DNA from: Algoriphagus ratkowskyi
Lineage (GTDB): Bacteria; Bacteroidota; Bacteroidia; Cytophagales; Cyclobacteriaceae
NCBI RefSeq assembly: GCF_002150505.1
Contig: NZ_MSSV01000015.1
Span: 62,001 to 126,000, forward strand
Direction of reading: 5' to 3'
DNA: 64,000 nt
Part shown: positions 47,412 through 55,236 of the stretch, one piece after another
How the letters are laid out: each line of letters starts with the position of its first letter
Numbering within the stretch: the first letter of the stretch is position 1
Program-made: the position numbers and the translations under genes
The notes under the pieces: model-generated
Seen by the model: only the letters and a program-made list of their open reading frames with translations
Database searches by the model: none
Told to the model about the DNA's origin: nothing

Positions 47412-48392
47412 ATGATAGAAGTAATTTTTGAAAAGACTGGATTGCCTCAAGATGTTTTGCAGGTAAGAGAATCGCCGGCTCCAGAACCAAAAGCAGATGA
47501 AGTTCAGATCCAAGTAAAGGCTAGAAATATCAATCCTTCTGACCTCATGTTTATTCAAGGTCGTTATGGAATTCAGCCAACTTTGCCAAGTAGTGCGGGT
47601 TTTGAGGCTGCTGGGATCGTAAGTAAATCCGACGCGGAAGGTAAAATTCCAGTTGGCACTCGCGTGATGTTCACAGCACAGGGAACTAGTACTGGAACGT
47701 GGAGAGAATACATTACACTTCCAGCCAAGCAAGTAATTCCTATGCCGGAAGGAATGTCATTTGAGGTCGCTTGCCAGGCTTTTGTGAATCCTGTGACTGC
47801 AGTGGCGATGGTTAATAAATCAGAACTGAAAGCTGGTGAATGGCTATTGCTCACTGCTGGTGCTTCTGCTTTCGGGAAATTTGCTATTCAAGTAGCCAAG
47901 TCAAAAGGAATAAAAGTGGCATGTACAGTTCGTCACGACGAGCAAAAAACTTATCTAGCAAACTTAGGTGCTGATCTTGTGATCAATACTGAGAAAGAAG
48001 ATTTAAGAAAAGTGATTTCCGATCAGGTAGGAGAAGGTGTTTCCGCAGTATTTGACGCAGTAGGAGGAGAACTTGGAGCCAAAGCACTGTCATGTCTCAA
48101 GCAATTTGGAGCGATGTACGTTTTTGGAGTTTTGAGTATGCAAAATATGCCATTGAATACAGGGATGATGATATTCAAGGAAATTACAGTGGAAGGTTTT
48201 TGGTTGAGTAGTGTATTGCAGCGAATTTCGAAGGAGGAGCGAGCCAAACTTTATCAGGAAACTCAATCTTTTTTGATGAGTGATGATTCTACCGCAGAAG
48301 TTGCGGAGAAGTTTCCACTGTCAGAGGTGAAAGCTGCAATAGAAGCGTACAACAAGCCGGGTAGAAACGGAAAAATCCTACTAGTGAGTTAA
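47412..48392 (+). CDS. Quinone-oxidoreductase-like medium-chain dehydrogenase
   Basis: A 326-residue MDR-superfamily protein (mitochondrial enoyl reductase/quinone reductase branch). Visible are a GroES-like N-domain (RNINPSDLMFIQGRYGIQP, SSAGFEAAGIV), FEVACQAFVNPVTAVAMV, and the Rossmann fold LLTAGASAFGKFAIQVAKSK. VFDAVGGELGAKALSCLKQF and the C-terminal NGKILLVS also fit. There are no catalytic-zinc cysteines, so it is an NADPH-type reductase acting on enones or quinones. Single gene. Confidence 0.87.
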   Translation: MIEVIFEKTGLPQDVLQVRESPAPEPKADEVQIQVKARNINPSDLMFIQGRYGIQPTLPSSAGFEAAGIVSKSDAEGKIPVGTRVMFTAQGTSTGTWREYITLPAKQVIPMPEGMSFEVACQAFVNPVTAVAMVNKSELKAGEWLLLTAGASAFGKFAIQVAKSKGIKVACTVRHDEQKTYLANLGADLVINTEKEDLRKVISDQVGEGVSAVFDAVGGELGAKALSCLKQFGAMYVFGVLSMQNMPLNTGMMIFKEITVEGFWLSSVLQRISKEERAKLYQETQSFLMSDDSTAEVAEKFPLSEVKAAIEAYNKPGRNGKILLVS

Positions 48393-48464
48393 TTTATTAG
48401 AAATAGTTCTACATAAAAAAAGAGATTTGCCATCTTTGCATATCAAATCAAAAATTTAAAAGGA

Positions 48465-48887
48465 ATGAATTGGGATACGCTGGATAAGGAGCTTACCGAA
48501 ATAGTAGAAAAAAGAAATCAACTTGCCGCTATGGATTATAGTGATGCAAGCTATGACGATTTGGAAGAAGCCCTTCATGATTTGGAGGACGATTTCAACG
48601 AAAACTATGAGGATAGACTTGAAACTGAAATAGAAAAAATCCAGGATAAGTTGAAGTCTGATACGGACATCCTTCTGCCAACGGCTTATATCGCCAATGC
48701 CTACAAGCCGCTTCTTCCTGATGCGAAAGGTATCATAAGCTATGAGGTCTCTGGAAGCCAAGGAGTTCCTATTGAGTCAGAGCAGTTCGACAAGCAAGAT
48801 GTTCGGATTGTATTGATTCCAAATCCAGCGAGATTTGTGATGTTGATCAATGGCAAACAGCTGAAAGACCTTTGGAGGAGCAGATAA
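48465..48887 (+). CDS. Conserved-looking hypothetical protein, cytosolic
   Basis: A 140-residue protein without signal or membrane segment. The first half is a strongly acidic helical region (EKRNQLAAMDYSDASYDDLE, then EALHDLEDDFNENYEDRLET) predicted to form a coiled coil. The second half is beta-rich (SDTDILLPTAYIANAYK, KQDVRIVLIPNPARFVMLIN). No known domain was recognised. It lies 72 bases after the oxidoreductase and is followed by a hairpin terminator. Codon use and frame look like a true gene, with ATG preceded by AAAAGGA. Confidence 0.65.
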   Translation: MNWDTLDKELTEIVEKRNQLAAMDYSDASYDDLEEALHDLEDDFNENYEDRLETEIEKIQDKLKSDTDILLPTAYIANAYKPLLPDAKGIISYEVSGSQGVPIESEQFDKQDVRIVLIPNPARFVMLINGKQLKDLWRSR

Positions 48888-48958
48888 GAAACAAGTGTCA
48901 TGTAGTAATACTTAAGTAATAAGATGTTAAATTTTATTTTGACAAAATAATAAATTGG

Positions 48959-48986
48959 AAAAACCCAGTGTGAAGCTGGGTTTTTT
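48959..48986 (+). terminator. Intrinsic terminator before the KAS II gene
   Basis: AAACCCAG and CTGGGTTT (48961-48968 and 48976-48983) with a 7-base loop, running into TTTTTT. It lies 72 bases after the hypothetical gene and isolates it from the downstream fabF-like gene. Confidence 0.8.
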
Positions 48987-49023
48987 CATGTAAACGGGAA
49001 TACTTACCCACGAAGAAATGTAA

Positions 49024-50280
49024 ATGATAAATACAACACGAGTAGTAATCACAGGTTTGGGAGCTTTATCTTCCCTTGGAAATGACGTGAATTCTAACTG
49101 GCAAAATGCTAAGGAAGGAAAGAGCGGTGCTGCTGCGCTCTCTTATTTTGATACTGAGAAATTCAAAACTCGCTTTGGCTGTGAACTCAAGAATTGGGAT
49201 CCTACACTGAAGCTAGATAGAAATGATATCAAGCGCTCTGATCTTTACACCCAATATGGCTTATATGTAGCAGCAGAAGCTATGGAAGATGCTGGTTTGG
49301 ATGTGAGCCAACTTGCTTCACCATTTGATGGCGGTGTGATCTGGGGAACTAGTCAAGGCGGTATGGGGACCTTCGAAAAGGAGATGAAAGAGTTTGTGGG
49401 AAATGATCTTACTCCACGTTTCAATCCATTTTTTATCCCAAAATACCTTGTGAATATGGCCTCGGGAGTGATCTCAATGAAGTATGGCTTCATGGGAATC
49501 AACTACACACCTGTCACTGCATGCGCATCTTCGAACAGTGCGATTATGGATGCTTTCAATTACATCAAGTGGGGAAAAGCTAAAGTGATCATTACTGGAG
49601 GTTCGGATGCTCCGATCACGGAAGCTGCTATGGGAGGTTTCAATGCCTTGAAAGCTCTTTCTACTCGAAATGAAAATCCAATGATCGCTTCTCGTCCTTT
49701 CGATGTAGAGCGGGACGGTTTTGTAATGGGAGAAGGAGCAGCAGCTTTGATTCTTGAGGAATATGAGCATGCTAAAAAACGTGGCGCAAAAATCTATGGG
49801 GAAGTAGTAGGTGCAGCGATGACGGCTGATGCTTATCATCTCACCGCAACACATCCTCAGGGCGAAGGTGCCTATATGTGTATGAAGTTTGCACTTCAAG
49901 AAGCTGGACTGAGTATTCAGGAAGTAGATTACCTCAATGCCCACGCTACTTCTACACCTACCGGTGATCTGAGCGAGATAAAGGCTATTTCAAGACTTTT
50001 GGAAGGTACTCATGACAACATGCATATCTCTGCCACGAAATCGATGACCGGCCATTTGCTGGGAGCAGCAGGAGCTATAGAAGCAATATTTTGTGTGAAA
50101 GCTATCAATGATGGCATCATCCCACCAACGATCAACACAGAAAATCTTGATCCTGCAATTCCGGAAGGAATACAGATTGTTACTAAGCATGCTTTAGAGA
50201 AAAAGGTGAAAGTTGCCTTGAGTAATACCTTTGGTTTTGGTGGTCACAATGCCTCGGTTATTTTTAAGGAGTTTGTGTAG
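49024..50280 (+). CDS. Beta-ketoacyl-ACP synthase II (FabF-like)
   Basis: A 418-residue condensing enzyme for fatty-acid elongation or a related pathway. The Cys-His-His active site is complete: C167 in TPVTACASSNSAIMDA, His in NAHATSTPTGD, and His in SATKSMTGHLLGAAGA. The closing glycine-rich SNTFGFGGHNASVIF is also present. fabF in the core fatty-acid cluster normally sits with acpP; here the gene is alone, so it may be an accessory KAS II. It is flanked by terminators on both sides. Confidence 0.9.
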   Translation: MINTTRVVITGLGALSSLGNDVNSNWQNAKEGKSGAAALSYFDTEKFKTRFGCELKNWDPTLKLDRNDIKRSDLYTQYGLYVAAEAMEDAGLDVSQLASPFDGGVIWGTSQGGMGTFEKEMKEFVGNDLTPRFNPFFIPKYLVNMASGVISMKYGFMGINYTPVTACASSNSAIMDAFNYIKWGKAKVIITGGSDAPITEAAMGGFNALKALSTRNENPMIASRPFDVERDGFVMGEGAAALILEEYEHAKKRGAKIYGEVVGAAMTADAYHLTATHPQGEGAYMCMKFALQEAGLSIQEVDYLNAHATSTPTGDLSEIKAISRLLEGTHDNMHISATKSMTGHLLGAAGAIEAIFCVKAINDGIIPPTINTENLDPAIPEGIQIVTKHALEKKVKVALSNTFGFGGHNASVIFKEFV

Positions 50281-50461
50281 AAGATTTAACCGCTGAGGAC
50301 ACTGAGGTTTCGCAGAGAATTGAATGACCTTTGAGGTGAAATCCCGAATGTAGTAAGACTTCGGGATTCACTTGAAGGTTTTTCGATTTTACCACAAAGT
50401 CGCGAATGACGCGAAGAATTCCGCGAAGGTTTTATTGTGCAATTATCTTAATCGAGTGAAA

Positions 50462-50578
50462 TACTGATTGCGCCTTTGGTACAGCTTTTCGGCTGGGTTT
50501 TTAAGTCTCTTACCAAAGGCACGATTAGTAATAGAAATGAAAATGGCTCCGTCATAGTTGACGGAGCCATTTTTTATA
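50462..50578 (+). ncRNA. Candidate structured small RNA with intrinsic terminator
   Basis: A 20-bp outer stem pairs 50462-50481 with 50511-50530 (19 pairs, including two G-U, one C-A mismatch). It encloses a CAGC-TTTTCG-GCTG hairpin (50482-50495) and a 15-base single-stranded stretch. Ten bases further is a terminator, a perfect 14-bp stem (50541-50554 / 50559-50572, TGGCTCCGTCA core) followed by TTTTT. The two wobble pairs hold only if the plus strand is transcribed, which gives it a direction. No good promoter is visible upstream, and it could be a repeat copy. It lies 181 bases after the fabF-like gene stop. Confidence 0.4.
50541..50578 (+). terminator. Intrinsic terminator in the fabF-trpS gap
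   Basis: Perfect 14-bp inverted repeat with a 4-base loop (TAGT) followed by TTTTTATA on the plus strand. On the minus strand the tail is ATTTTC, so it may also stop trpS transcription. Confidence 0.8.
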
Positions 50579-50679
50579 AAATAAGATATCAAACCTTCGA
50601 GGAGATTTCTCCTTCTTTGTCGTCGAGATAGTATCTCAAAGGTTATCAAAACGTTGCGCCGCCGCGCCGCCGCGAGAAC

Positions 50680-51654
50680 CTACCGAAATCCCAACTTCAC
50701 TCGTACTTTATCAAGTAATTCTGCTCCTACAGCTTTTGCTTTTTCTTCGCCAGCAGCCAACTTTTTCTCTACTTCCTCAGGATGGCTCATGTAGTAATCA
50801 AAGGCTTTACGTTCTTCGGAATATTTGGTCAAGATCAGCTCCATAAACTCTTTTTTCGCATGACCATAACCGTAATTTCCCGCTTCGTAACTTGCTCTCA
50901 TTTGCTTGGTCTGCTCTTCTGAGGCGATCAGACTATATAATTTAAAGACGTTATCCGTTTCTGGATCTTTAGGATCTTCCAAGCCTTTACTATCCGTCAC
51001 TATGCTATTCACATTTTTCTTCAAGGCTTTTTCCGGAAGGAAAATATCAATGAAGTTATTGTAAGACTTGCTCATTTTCTGACCATCCGTACCTGGAATA
51101 GTTTTCACGACTTCGTCAATTCTTGCTTCAGGAAGTGTCAAAATATCTTCTCCCACGATTCGGTTGAAAGTCGATGCAATGTCTCGAGCCATTTCCAGAT
51201 GCTGCATTTGATCTTTTCCTACAGGAACCAAATCAGCAGAATAAAGGAGAATATCAGCAGTCATTAAGACAGGATAGGTAAACAATCCTGCATTTACATC
51301 GGAAAGTTTCTCGGCCTTGTCTTTGAAGCTATGTGCATTTGCAAGCATGGGAAAAGGAGCAAAGCAGTTAAGATACCAAGTCAGCTCTGTCACTTCTGGT
51401 CTTCTTGATTGTCGATAGAAAGTTGTTTGCTCAATGTCTAAGCCAAATGCTAGCCAAGCTGCGGCTACTGCCAGTGTATTTTGCTTGCGTAGTTCACCAT
51501 CCTTGGAAGTGGTCAGTGAATGCAAGTCGGCTATAAAAATATACGACTCTTCTTTATTCTGCTTGATCAATTCGATAGCAGGGACGATCGCTCCAAGAAT
51601 GTTTCCTAGATGTGGTCTGCCACTACTTTGAATGCCTGTAAGTACTCTTGCCAT
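50680..51654 (-). CDS. trpS: Tryptophanyl-tRNA synthetase
   Basis: Class I synthetase that charges tRNA(Trp). The 324 residues are the usual length. The HIGH-type motif is GIQSSGRPHLGNILGA, and the KMSKS loop is GTDGQKMSKSYNNFID. VGKDQMQHLEMARDIASTFN is the usual tryptophan-site segment. ATG follows the closing of the upstream region; no tryptophan-rich leader peptide is visible upstream, unlike the his operon in this window. It is a single gene divergent from the DUF1573 gene. Confidence 0.97.
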   Translation of the reverse strand: MARVLTGIQSSGRPHLGNILGAIVPAIELIKQNKEESYIFIADLHSLTTSKDGELRKQNTLAVAAAWLAFGLDIEQTTFYRQSRRPEVTELTWYLNCFAPFPMLANAHSFKDKAEKLSDVNAGLFTYPVLMTADILLYSADLVPVGKDQMQHLEMARDIASTFNRIVGEDILTLPEARIDEVVKTIPGTDGQKMSKSYNNFIDIFLPEKALKKNVNSIVTDSKGLEDPKDPETDNVFKLYSLIASEEQTKQMRASYEAGNYGYGHAKKEFMELILTKYSEERKAFDYYMSHPEEVEKKLAAGEEKAKAVGAELLDKVRVKLGFR

Positions 51655-51694
51655 TGGTCTGATTTTGCTGCAAATTAAGTAAATCAGTCCTTAA

Positions 51695-51702
51695 TACGTT
51701 TG
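51695..51702 (+). promoter_or_regulatory. Candidate -7 promoter element of the DUF1573 gene
   Basis: TACGTTTG matches TAnnTTTG and lies 22 bases before the ATG at 51725. No TTTG lies 19 bases upstream, so only half the promoter pattern is present. Confidence 0.45.
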
Positions 51703-51724
51703 AAATTATGCGTTAATTGCGGGC

Positions 51725-52819
51725 ATGATTAGAATAGAAAAGACCTTTGGTACCCTCATCTTACTGTGCTTTTTATCCCAACTTGCAGTGGCTCAAGAAT
51801 CTATAAATCCAAAATTGATTTGGGCGGTGAATAAGGTGGATTTGGGAACAGTGTTGGAAGAGCAGGGTTTACAGGTGGCGGAATTTCAGTTTACCCATAC
51901 CCAAGACTCACTTTTTTACATAGAAACTGTTGTGACTGATTGTGGTTGTACTACCGTAGATTATACTAGGGATACCCTGAGAGTGGGAGAAAGTGGAATT
52001 TTGCAAGTTTCATTTGACCCATCTTCAGGAGCAGGTTTCTTTTCCCGAATGATAGTGGTGAAAGGCAATTTACAAGGTGTTCAAGATACGCTTTACATTG
52101 AAGGAAATGCTATCCCTAAGTCAAGTGATCCAGTGGAAACTTATAGGACTAGGAAAGGTGATTTAGGCTTCCGTCTTTCTAAAGTAAATGTTGGAGAAGT
52201 GTTTGCAAATGTGCCGAAACTGAAGCAGGTGGAGGTTTACAATTTTGGTAATACGATTTTTTATAAGGACAGCCTACAATTTAATGGCCCTGAGTATATT
52301 AGTGTGATGCAGCTTACAGATTCAATCATGCCGAATGATCGAGGTTTACTTCAAGTGCTCTATGACGGAGCATTGAAAGGAGATCTTGGGTATTTTGAAG
52401 ATCAAATCTCTATTAATTGGAAGGATAGCACCTCCTATATTGACCTTGATGTTCTGGCAGATGTGTTTGAATATTATGCGCCTTTTGCAAAGGATAACTT
52501 GAAAATAGTACCTCAGCTGGTGATAGAACCTAAAGAAATTGATCTCAGAACGATCAGTTCAAAAGATATCCAAGTGAAAAATGTGGTACTAAGCAATCGA
52601 GGAAGGCAAGTTCTGGAAATCAAAAAAATTCAAGGCAACTGCGAATGTCTGCGACTAGAACTTCCAAAAAATTCACTTGATCCAGGTGAATCTATTCAGC
52701 TCAAAGTGGTTTTTGACCCTAAAGGAAGAAAGGGAATTGATCAGCGTAATATTTACGTCTTCACAAATGACCCACTAAATCCTGTTCAATTGTTTTTATT
52801 GAAAAGCAGAATCGAATAG
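51725..52819 (+). CDS. Exported DUF1573-domain protein
   Basis: A 364-residue exported protein with signal peptide to about residue 23 (SQLAVAQ). It contains three immunoglobulin-like DUF1573-type domains (about 35-130, 140-235, 270-362). The first has FTHTQDSLFYIETVVTDCGC followed by TTVDYTRDTL. The third has VVLSNRGRQVLEIKKIQGNC and VVFDPKGRKGIDQRNIYVFT then NDP. Domains of this type sit on the surface or in the periplasm of Bacteroidota. The stop directly follows the third domain; a T9SS-type tail lies just downstream in another frame, so the present stop may result from a frameshift. Confidence 0.82.
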   Translation: MIRIEKTFGTLILLCFLSQLAVAQESINPKLIWAVNKVDLGTVLEEQGLQVAEFQFTHTQDSLFYIETVVTDCGCTTVDYTRDTLRVGESGILQVSFDPSSGAGFFSRMIVVKGNLQGVQDTLYIEGNAIPKSSDPVETYRTRKGDLGFRLSKVNVGEVFANVPKLKQVEVYNFGNTIFYKDSLQFNGPEYISVMQLTDSIMPNDRGLLQVLYDGALKGDLGYFEDQISINWKDSTSYIDLDVLADVFEYYAPFAKDNLKIVPQLVIEPKEIDLRTISSKDIQVKNVVLSNRGRQVLEIKKIQGNCECLRLELPKNSLDPGESIQLKVVFDPKGRKGIDQRNIYVFTNDPLNPVQLFLLKSRIE

Positions 52820-53082
52820 AAATATATTCAGTTACTAAAGAATTATTGACCCTAATTTCCTCAGAAGTAAAATTCATAGCCTTGGGAGATTTGGAATTTG
52901 CTGAGAATTCCATAAGAATCTATAATTCGGATGGTATGGAAGTTAGCGCTAGTGTGGAGGTAGTTCATCAAAGTCCTTTACAAATAACGCTTGCGATATC
53001 TCGACTTTCCGCAGGAACTTATGTGATTAGGATGGAAAGTCCGGATAGCAGAGTTTTCGTAAGGAAGCTGATTAAGCGGTAG
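52771..53082 (+). pseudogene. Orphan T9SS C-terminal sorting-domain fragment (likely frameshifted tail of the DUF1573 protein)
   Basis: Open from 52771 in a frame offset from the DUF1573 gene and running to TAG at 53080-53082. It has no signal peptide. From about 52894 it reads NSIRIYNSDGMEVSASVEVV and then LSAGTYVIRMESPDSRVFVR with KLIKR at the end. This is the Por_Secre_tail pattern that directs proteins to type IX secretion. A sorting tail without a cargo is not functional, and the two frames share a short Arg-Ile-Glu stretch near 52811-52821. The simplest reading is that a one-base change split one secreted protein. Confidence 0.6.
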
Positions 53083-53129
53083 AATTTGACATAAGCCAAA
53101 TGGAAAAAAGGCTGTTTCTAAAGCCTGGC

Positions 53130-53220
53130 ATTGTCAGACTGAGCATCCCGCGCTATCGGGATCGAAATCCTTTTAGAGGCTTATAGGAGACATTTCGACT
53201 TCGCTCATTGTGACTAACTT
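53130..53220. repeat. Imperfect inverted repeat (GTCAGACTGAGC type)
   Basis: GTCAGACTGAGC (53133-53144) faces GCTCATTGTGAC (53203-53214) with three mismatches; inside, TCGAAAT (53162-53168) faces ATTTCGA (53192-53198) perfectly. A CGCGCTATCGGGATC string lies between. It looks like one copy of a dispersed intergenic element. Confidence 0.55.
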
Positions 53221-53297
53221 CTTGTTTATTATGATTTAAACCAGTATTTCATTTAAACAATTAGGCTCCCACAAAATGTTGGAGTCATTTACCTTAA

Positions 53298-53630
53298 TCA
53301 AGCTAGTTTGATAAAGTTGTCTTCAAGCTTCACATTAAAATTGATATCTGCTTTAAGAGCTTTAAACACTTTCAAAATTGTGTCAATAGTTGCGCTATTA
53401 GCACTGCTTTCGAGTTTAGATATTTGGGCTTTCTGAACACCAACTAGCCTCCCTAGTTCTTCTTGCGTCAACTTTCTTTCCTGTCTTGCAGATTTAATCA
53501 TCTTGCCCAGAACGTCCATACTTAATTCATATTCGTATTCATCACGAACTGTTGTTCCATCTTTTCCAATATACTTGTCTTTCATTTCGGAAAGTGAATA
53601 TGTCTTTACTTCTTTAGTTTTCATCTGCAT
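53298..53630 (-). CDS. higA: HigA-type antitoxin (XRE family)
   Basis: A 110-residue DNA-binding antitoxin. The helix-turn-helix is at about 55-75 (RKLTQEELGRLVGVQKAQIS, KLESSANSATIDT), preceded by a 45-residue N-terminal segment ending LSMDVLGKMIKSARQE. The gene follows the toxin gene on the same strand after 10 bases, giving the toxin-first order typical of HigBA. A palindrome over the promoter is the likely binding site for this protein, alone or with the toxin. A second ATG two codons inside is an alternative start. Confidence 0.88.
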   Translation of the reverse strand: MQMKTKEVKTYSLSEMKDKYIGKDGTTVRDEYEYELSMDVLGKMIKSARQERKLTQEELGRLVGVQKAQISKLESSANSATIDTILKVFKALKADINFNVKLEDNFIKLA

Positions 53631-53640
53631 ACTTATTTTA

Positions 53641-53979
53641 TTAATTATTGAACTCTGCCAGATAATTCTCTCTAAGTCTTACTGCTCGGTTTATTTCATT
53701 TGATGGGATTTTGTCAACTTTCTTAATGAAACCGTGGGTAGCAATAACCAAGGTTTTTTTATTGTCTCTCTTATCCCAAAAAGCTAGAAGTCGGATCTGA
53801 AGTCCAGCGAATTTTGTTCGGAACTCCCAAATGTCATGTTGAAGTTTCTTAAATAGTTTTGGGTCATTAGTTTGCTCAGCGAGGTCAATATTATATATGA
53901 TTTTCTTAACGGTTTTAGGATCGAGTTTCGAAATGAATTCGTCTGCTTCTTCCAGAAATTTAGTTTCAAAATATCTCAT
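53641..53979 (-). CDS. higB: HigB-type toxin (RelE/phage Gp49-like)
   Basis: A 112-residue toxin of the RelE superfamily, Gp49-like branch. Visible are ADEFISKLDPKTVKKIIYNI, KKLQHDIWEFRTKFAGLQIR and LLAFWDKRDNKKTLVIATHG, with FIKKVDKIPSNEINRAVRLR at the end. The central basic residues and the KKTLVIATHGF strand are the core of mRNA-cleaving toxins. The frame is intact, unlike the ParE-type toxin at 17.2 kb. It is the first gene of the unit and starts 38 bases after a strong palindrome. Confidence 0.9.
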   Translation of the reverse strand: MRYFETKFLEEADEFISKLDPKTVKKIIYNIDLAEQTNDPKLFKKLQHDIWEFRTKFAGLQIRLLAFWDKRDNKKTLVIATHGFIKKVDKIPSNEINRAVRLRENYLAEFNN

Positions 53980-53982
53980 ATA

Positions 53983-54012
53983 ATATTGTCATACCAAACG
54001 TTGCAACAATAT
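53983..54012. promoter_or_regulatory. Second inverted repeat upstream of higB
   Basis: ATATTGT (53983-53989) and ACAATAT (54006-54012) are perfect 7-bp arms with a 16-base spacer that contains GTTGCAAC (54000-54007). It lies between the palindrome at 54017 and the higB start, and may be a further operator or a stem in the mRNA leader. Confidence 0.4.
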
Positions 54013-54016
54013 GAAA

Positions 54017-54034
54017 GTTTCTAAATATAGAAAC
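54017..54034. promoter_or_regulatory. Palindromic operator over the higBA promoter
   Basis: GTTTCTA-AATA-TAGAAAC, a perfect 7-bp inverted repeat. It contains the -7 element of the higBA promoter (54022-54029), so protein bound here would block RNA polymerase. This is the usual arrangement for autoregulated toxin-antitoxin units. Confidence 0.65.
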
Positions 54035-54052
54035 TATATTCTTAACCTCAAA
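54022..54052 (-). promoter_or_regulatory. Promoter of the higBA unit
   Basis: On the minus strand TTTG (54049-54052) is followed by exactly 19 bases and then TATATTTA (54022-54029), seven of eight bases of the TAnnTTTG element. It points into higB. Confidence 0.7.
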
Positions 54053-54069
54053 AAATATACTTTGCTTTC

Positions 54070-55122
54070 TTATTCCTCTCTACCACGCTTTACAATTTTC
54101 ACTACACGACTATAAATGATTTCCGCCAAACTCCAGTCATACCCATCAAAATTGGTGGTATTATTAAACTGAATAATGACGGTATCGATGTCTTTGTGAT
54201 ATTTGGCAATACTCTGATAGCCTGGAAGCAAACCTGTGTGTTCGTACACGTAAATGGCCGAATAGATTTCCTGTTCGCCTTCCTTGAATACAGAGCCATC
54301 GTTTAAGGCCCTCAGGAAAATGCCCACATCTTCTGCCGAAGCCACCATGGATCCGGCTGGGTTGATGAAATCATTATTCTTCATGTCCTCGTCATAACCC
54401 ACGTAATACCCGCTCATCACTGCATCTATATCCACTTCACTTAGCAAACTGTAGGTATTGTTCAGCTTAAGTGGGATCAAAATCTCATCCTTGATATAAC
54501 GGTGATGACTATATCCCAGCGTTTTATCAAGGATCTCGCCGATCAATAGGTAATTCGTGTTGGAATAACCATAGCTTTCATCAGGTGCAAAGTCAGCAAG
54601 CATGTCGAGTACCAAGTCAAGGTTATCCCTAGAGGCTTGTGGTGGATTCACCCAGTAGCTAGGTGTGCGGGTGAAATCGGGAATACCAGATCTATGCTGC
54701 ACCAGCATTCTTAGGGTGATTTTATCCGCATTTTCTATTCTCCCAGCCAATTCAGGCAAGTACTCAGCTACTTTACTGTCCAAAGACAAGCGTCCTTCTT
54801 TAACCAATTTAGCAACTGCAACAGCGACATATAATTTACTGATACTGGCAATCTTAAATAAGGCTTGTGGGTAAGCAGGTATTTTCTTTATTCTGTCATG
54901 CCAGCCAGCAGTATAAAACTCCGGAGCCTTCCCGCCTTTATCCACGTAAACAATCATTCCATCAAACCCATCTGCAATGCCTTCTTCCAACTGTTCCTGA
55001 ACCGTATTTGGAAGCGGTAAAATCCAAGCCTTCACCAATATCCAGGGAACAAAATACAGCGAACCTATGCTTGCAAGAATAAATAGGATTCGGAGAGTTT
55101 GTTTAGTTTTGGGGTTGGGCAT
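54070..55122 (-). CDS. Class C beta-lactamase-like serine hydrolase
   Basis: A 350-residue protein with an N-terminal membrane anchor (about 10-32), then a penicillin-binding/esterase fold. The active-site motifs are SxxK at S93-K96 (FKIASISKLY), YxN at Y186-N188 (ESYGYSNTNYLL), and HxG in YEHTGLLPGY. These place it among serine hydrolases of the AmpC/DD-peptidase/EstB group. Actual substrate (peptide, ester or lactam) cannot be read. It lies upstream of higBA on the same strand but with its own spacing. Confidence 0.87.
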   Translation of the reverse strand: MPNPKTKQTLRILFILASIGSLYFVPWILVKAWILPLPNTVQEQLEEGIADGFDGMIVYVDKGGKAPEFYTAGWHDRIKKIPAYPQALFKIASISKLYVAVAVAKLVKEGRLSLDSKVAEYLPELAGRIENADKITLRMLVQHRSGIPDFTRTPSYWVNPPQASRDNLDLVLDMLADFAPDESYGYSNTNYLLIGEILDKTLGYSHHRYIKDEILIPLKLNNTYSLLSEVDIDAVMSGYYVGYDEDMKNNDFINPAGSMVASAEDVGIFLRALNDGSVFKEGEQEIYSAIYVYEHTGLLPGYQSIAKYHKDIDTVIIQFNNTTNFDGYDWSLAEIIYSRVVKIVKRGREE

Positions 55123-55149
55123 GGGGTTTTAGAGATATGCGTGTCAGTA

Positions 55150-55220
55150 ACCGTTTACTAGATCAGCCAGGTGGTGCGAGAAGTGCACCGTGGGCTTATG
55201 GCTCACGACCGTCTATTTGA
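55150..55220. repeat. Tandem hairpins between two accessory genes
   Basis: GGTGGTGCGAGAAGTGCACC forms one stem and CGTGGGC-TTAT-G-GCTCACG a second directly after it (about 55172-55209). A GACCGTCTATTTGATTGGGA string follows. The arrangement suggests a folded RNA remnant or small repeat; no reading frame or intron open frame is near. Confidence 0.4.
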
Positions 55221-55236
55221 TTGGGAGCTGGCCATT

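Larger units (their letters stand above)
50281..50679. other. Intergenic region between convergent fabF-like gene and trpS
   Basis: Holds degenerate CGCAGAG/CGCGAAG-type repeats (50286-50325 and 50390-50440), a folded element with its own terminator (50462-50578, listed as a candidate RNA), and a CGCCGCGCCGCCGCGAG string abutting trpS (about 50652-50675). A minus-strand open frame of 68 codons here overlaps the hairpins and has no protein character. Confidence 0.55.

Noticed and set aside
50470..50530. Possible tRNA gene
   Set aside because: The stem and anticodon-like loop lack a T-arm, the GTTCGA motif and a correct tRNA length.
50443..50649. Minus-strand 68-codon open frame in the fabF-trpS gap
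   Set aside because: It runs through the terminator hairpin and the folded stem, has no recognisable domain, and its sequence is explained by the paired bases.
55150..55220. Group II intron 3' end remnant
   Set aside because: The hairpins do not show a domain V with its AGC triad and no maturase remains are nearby.
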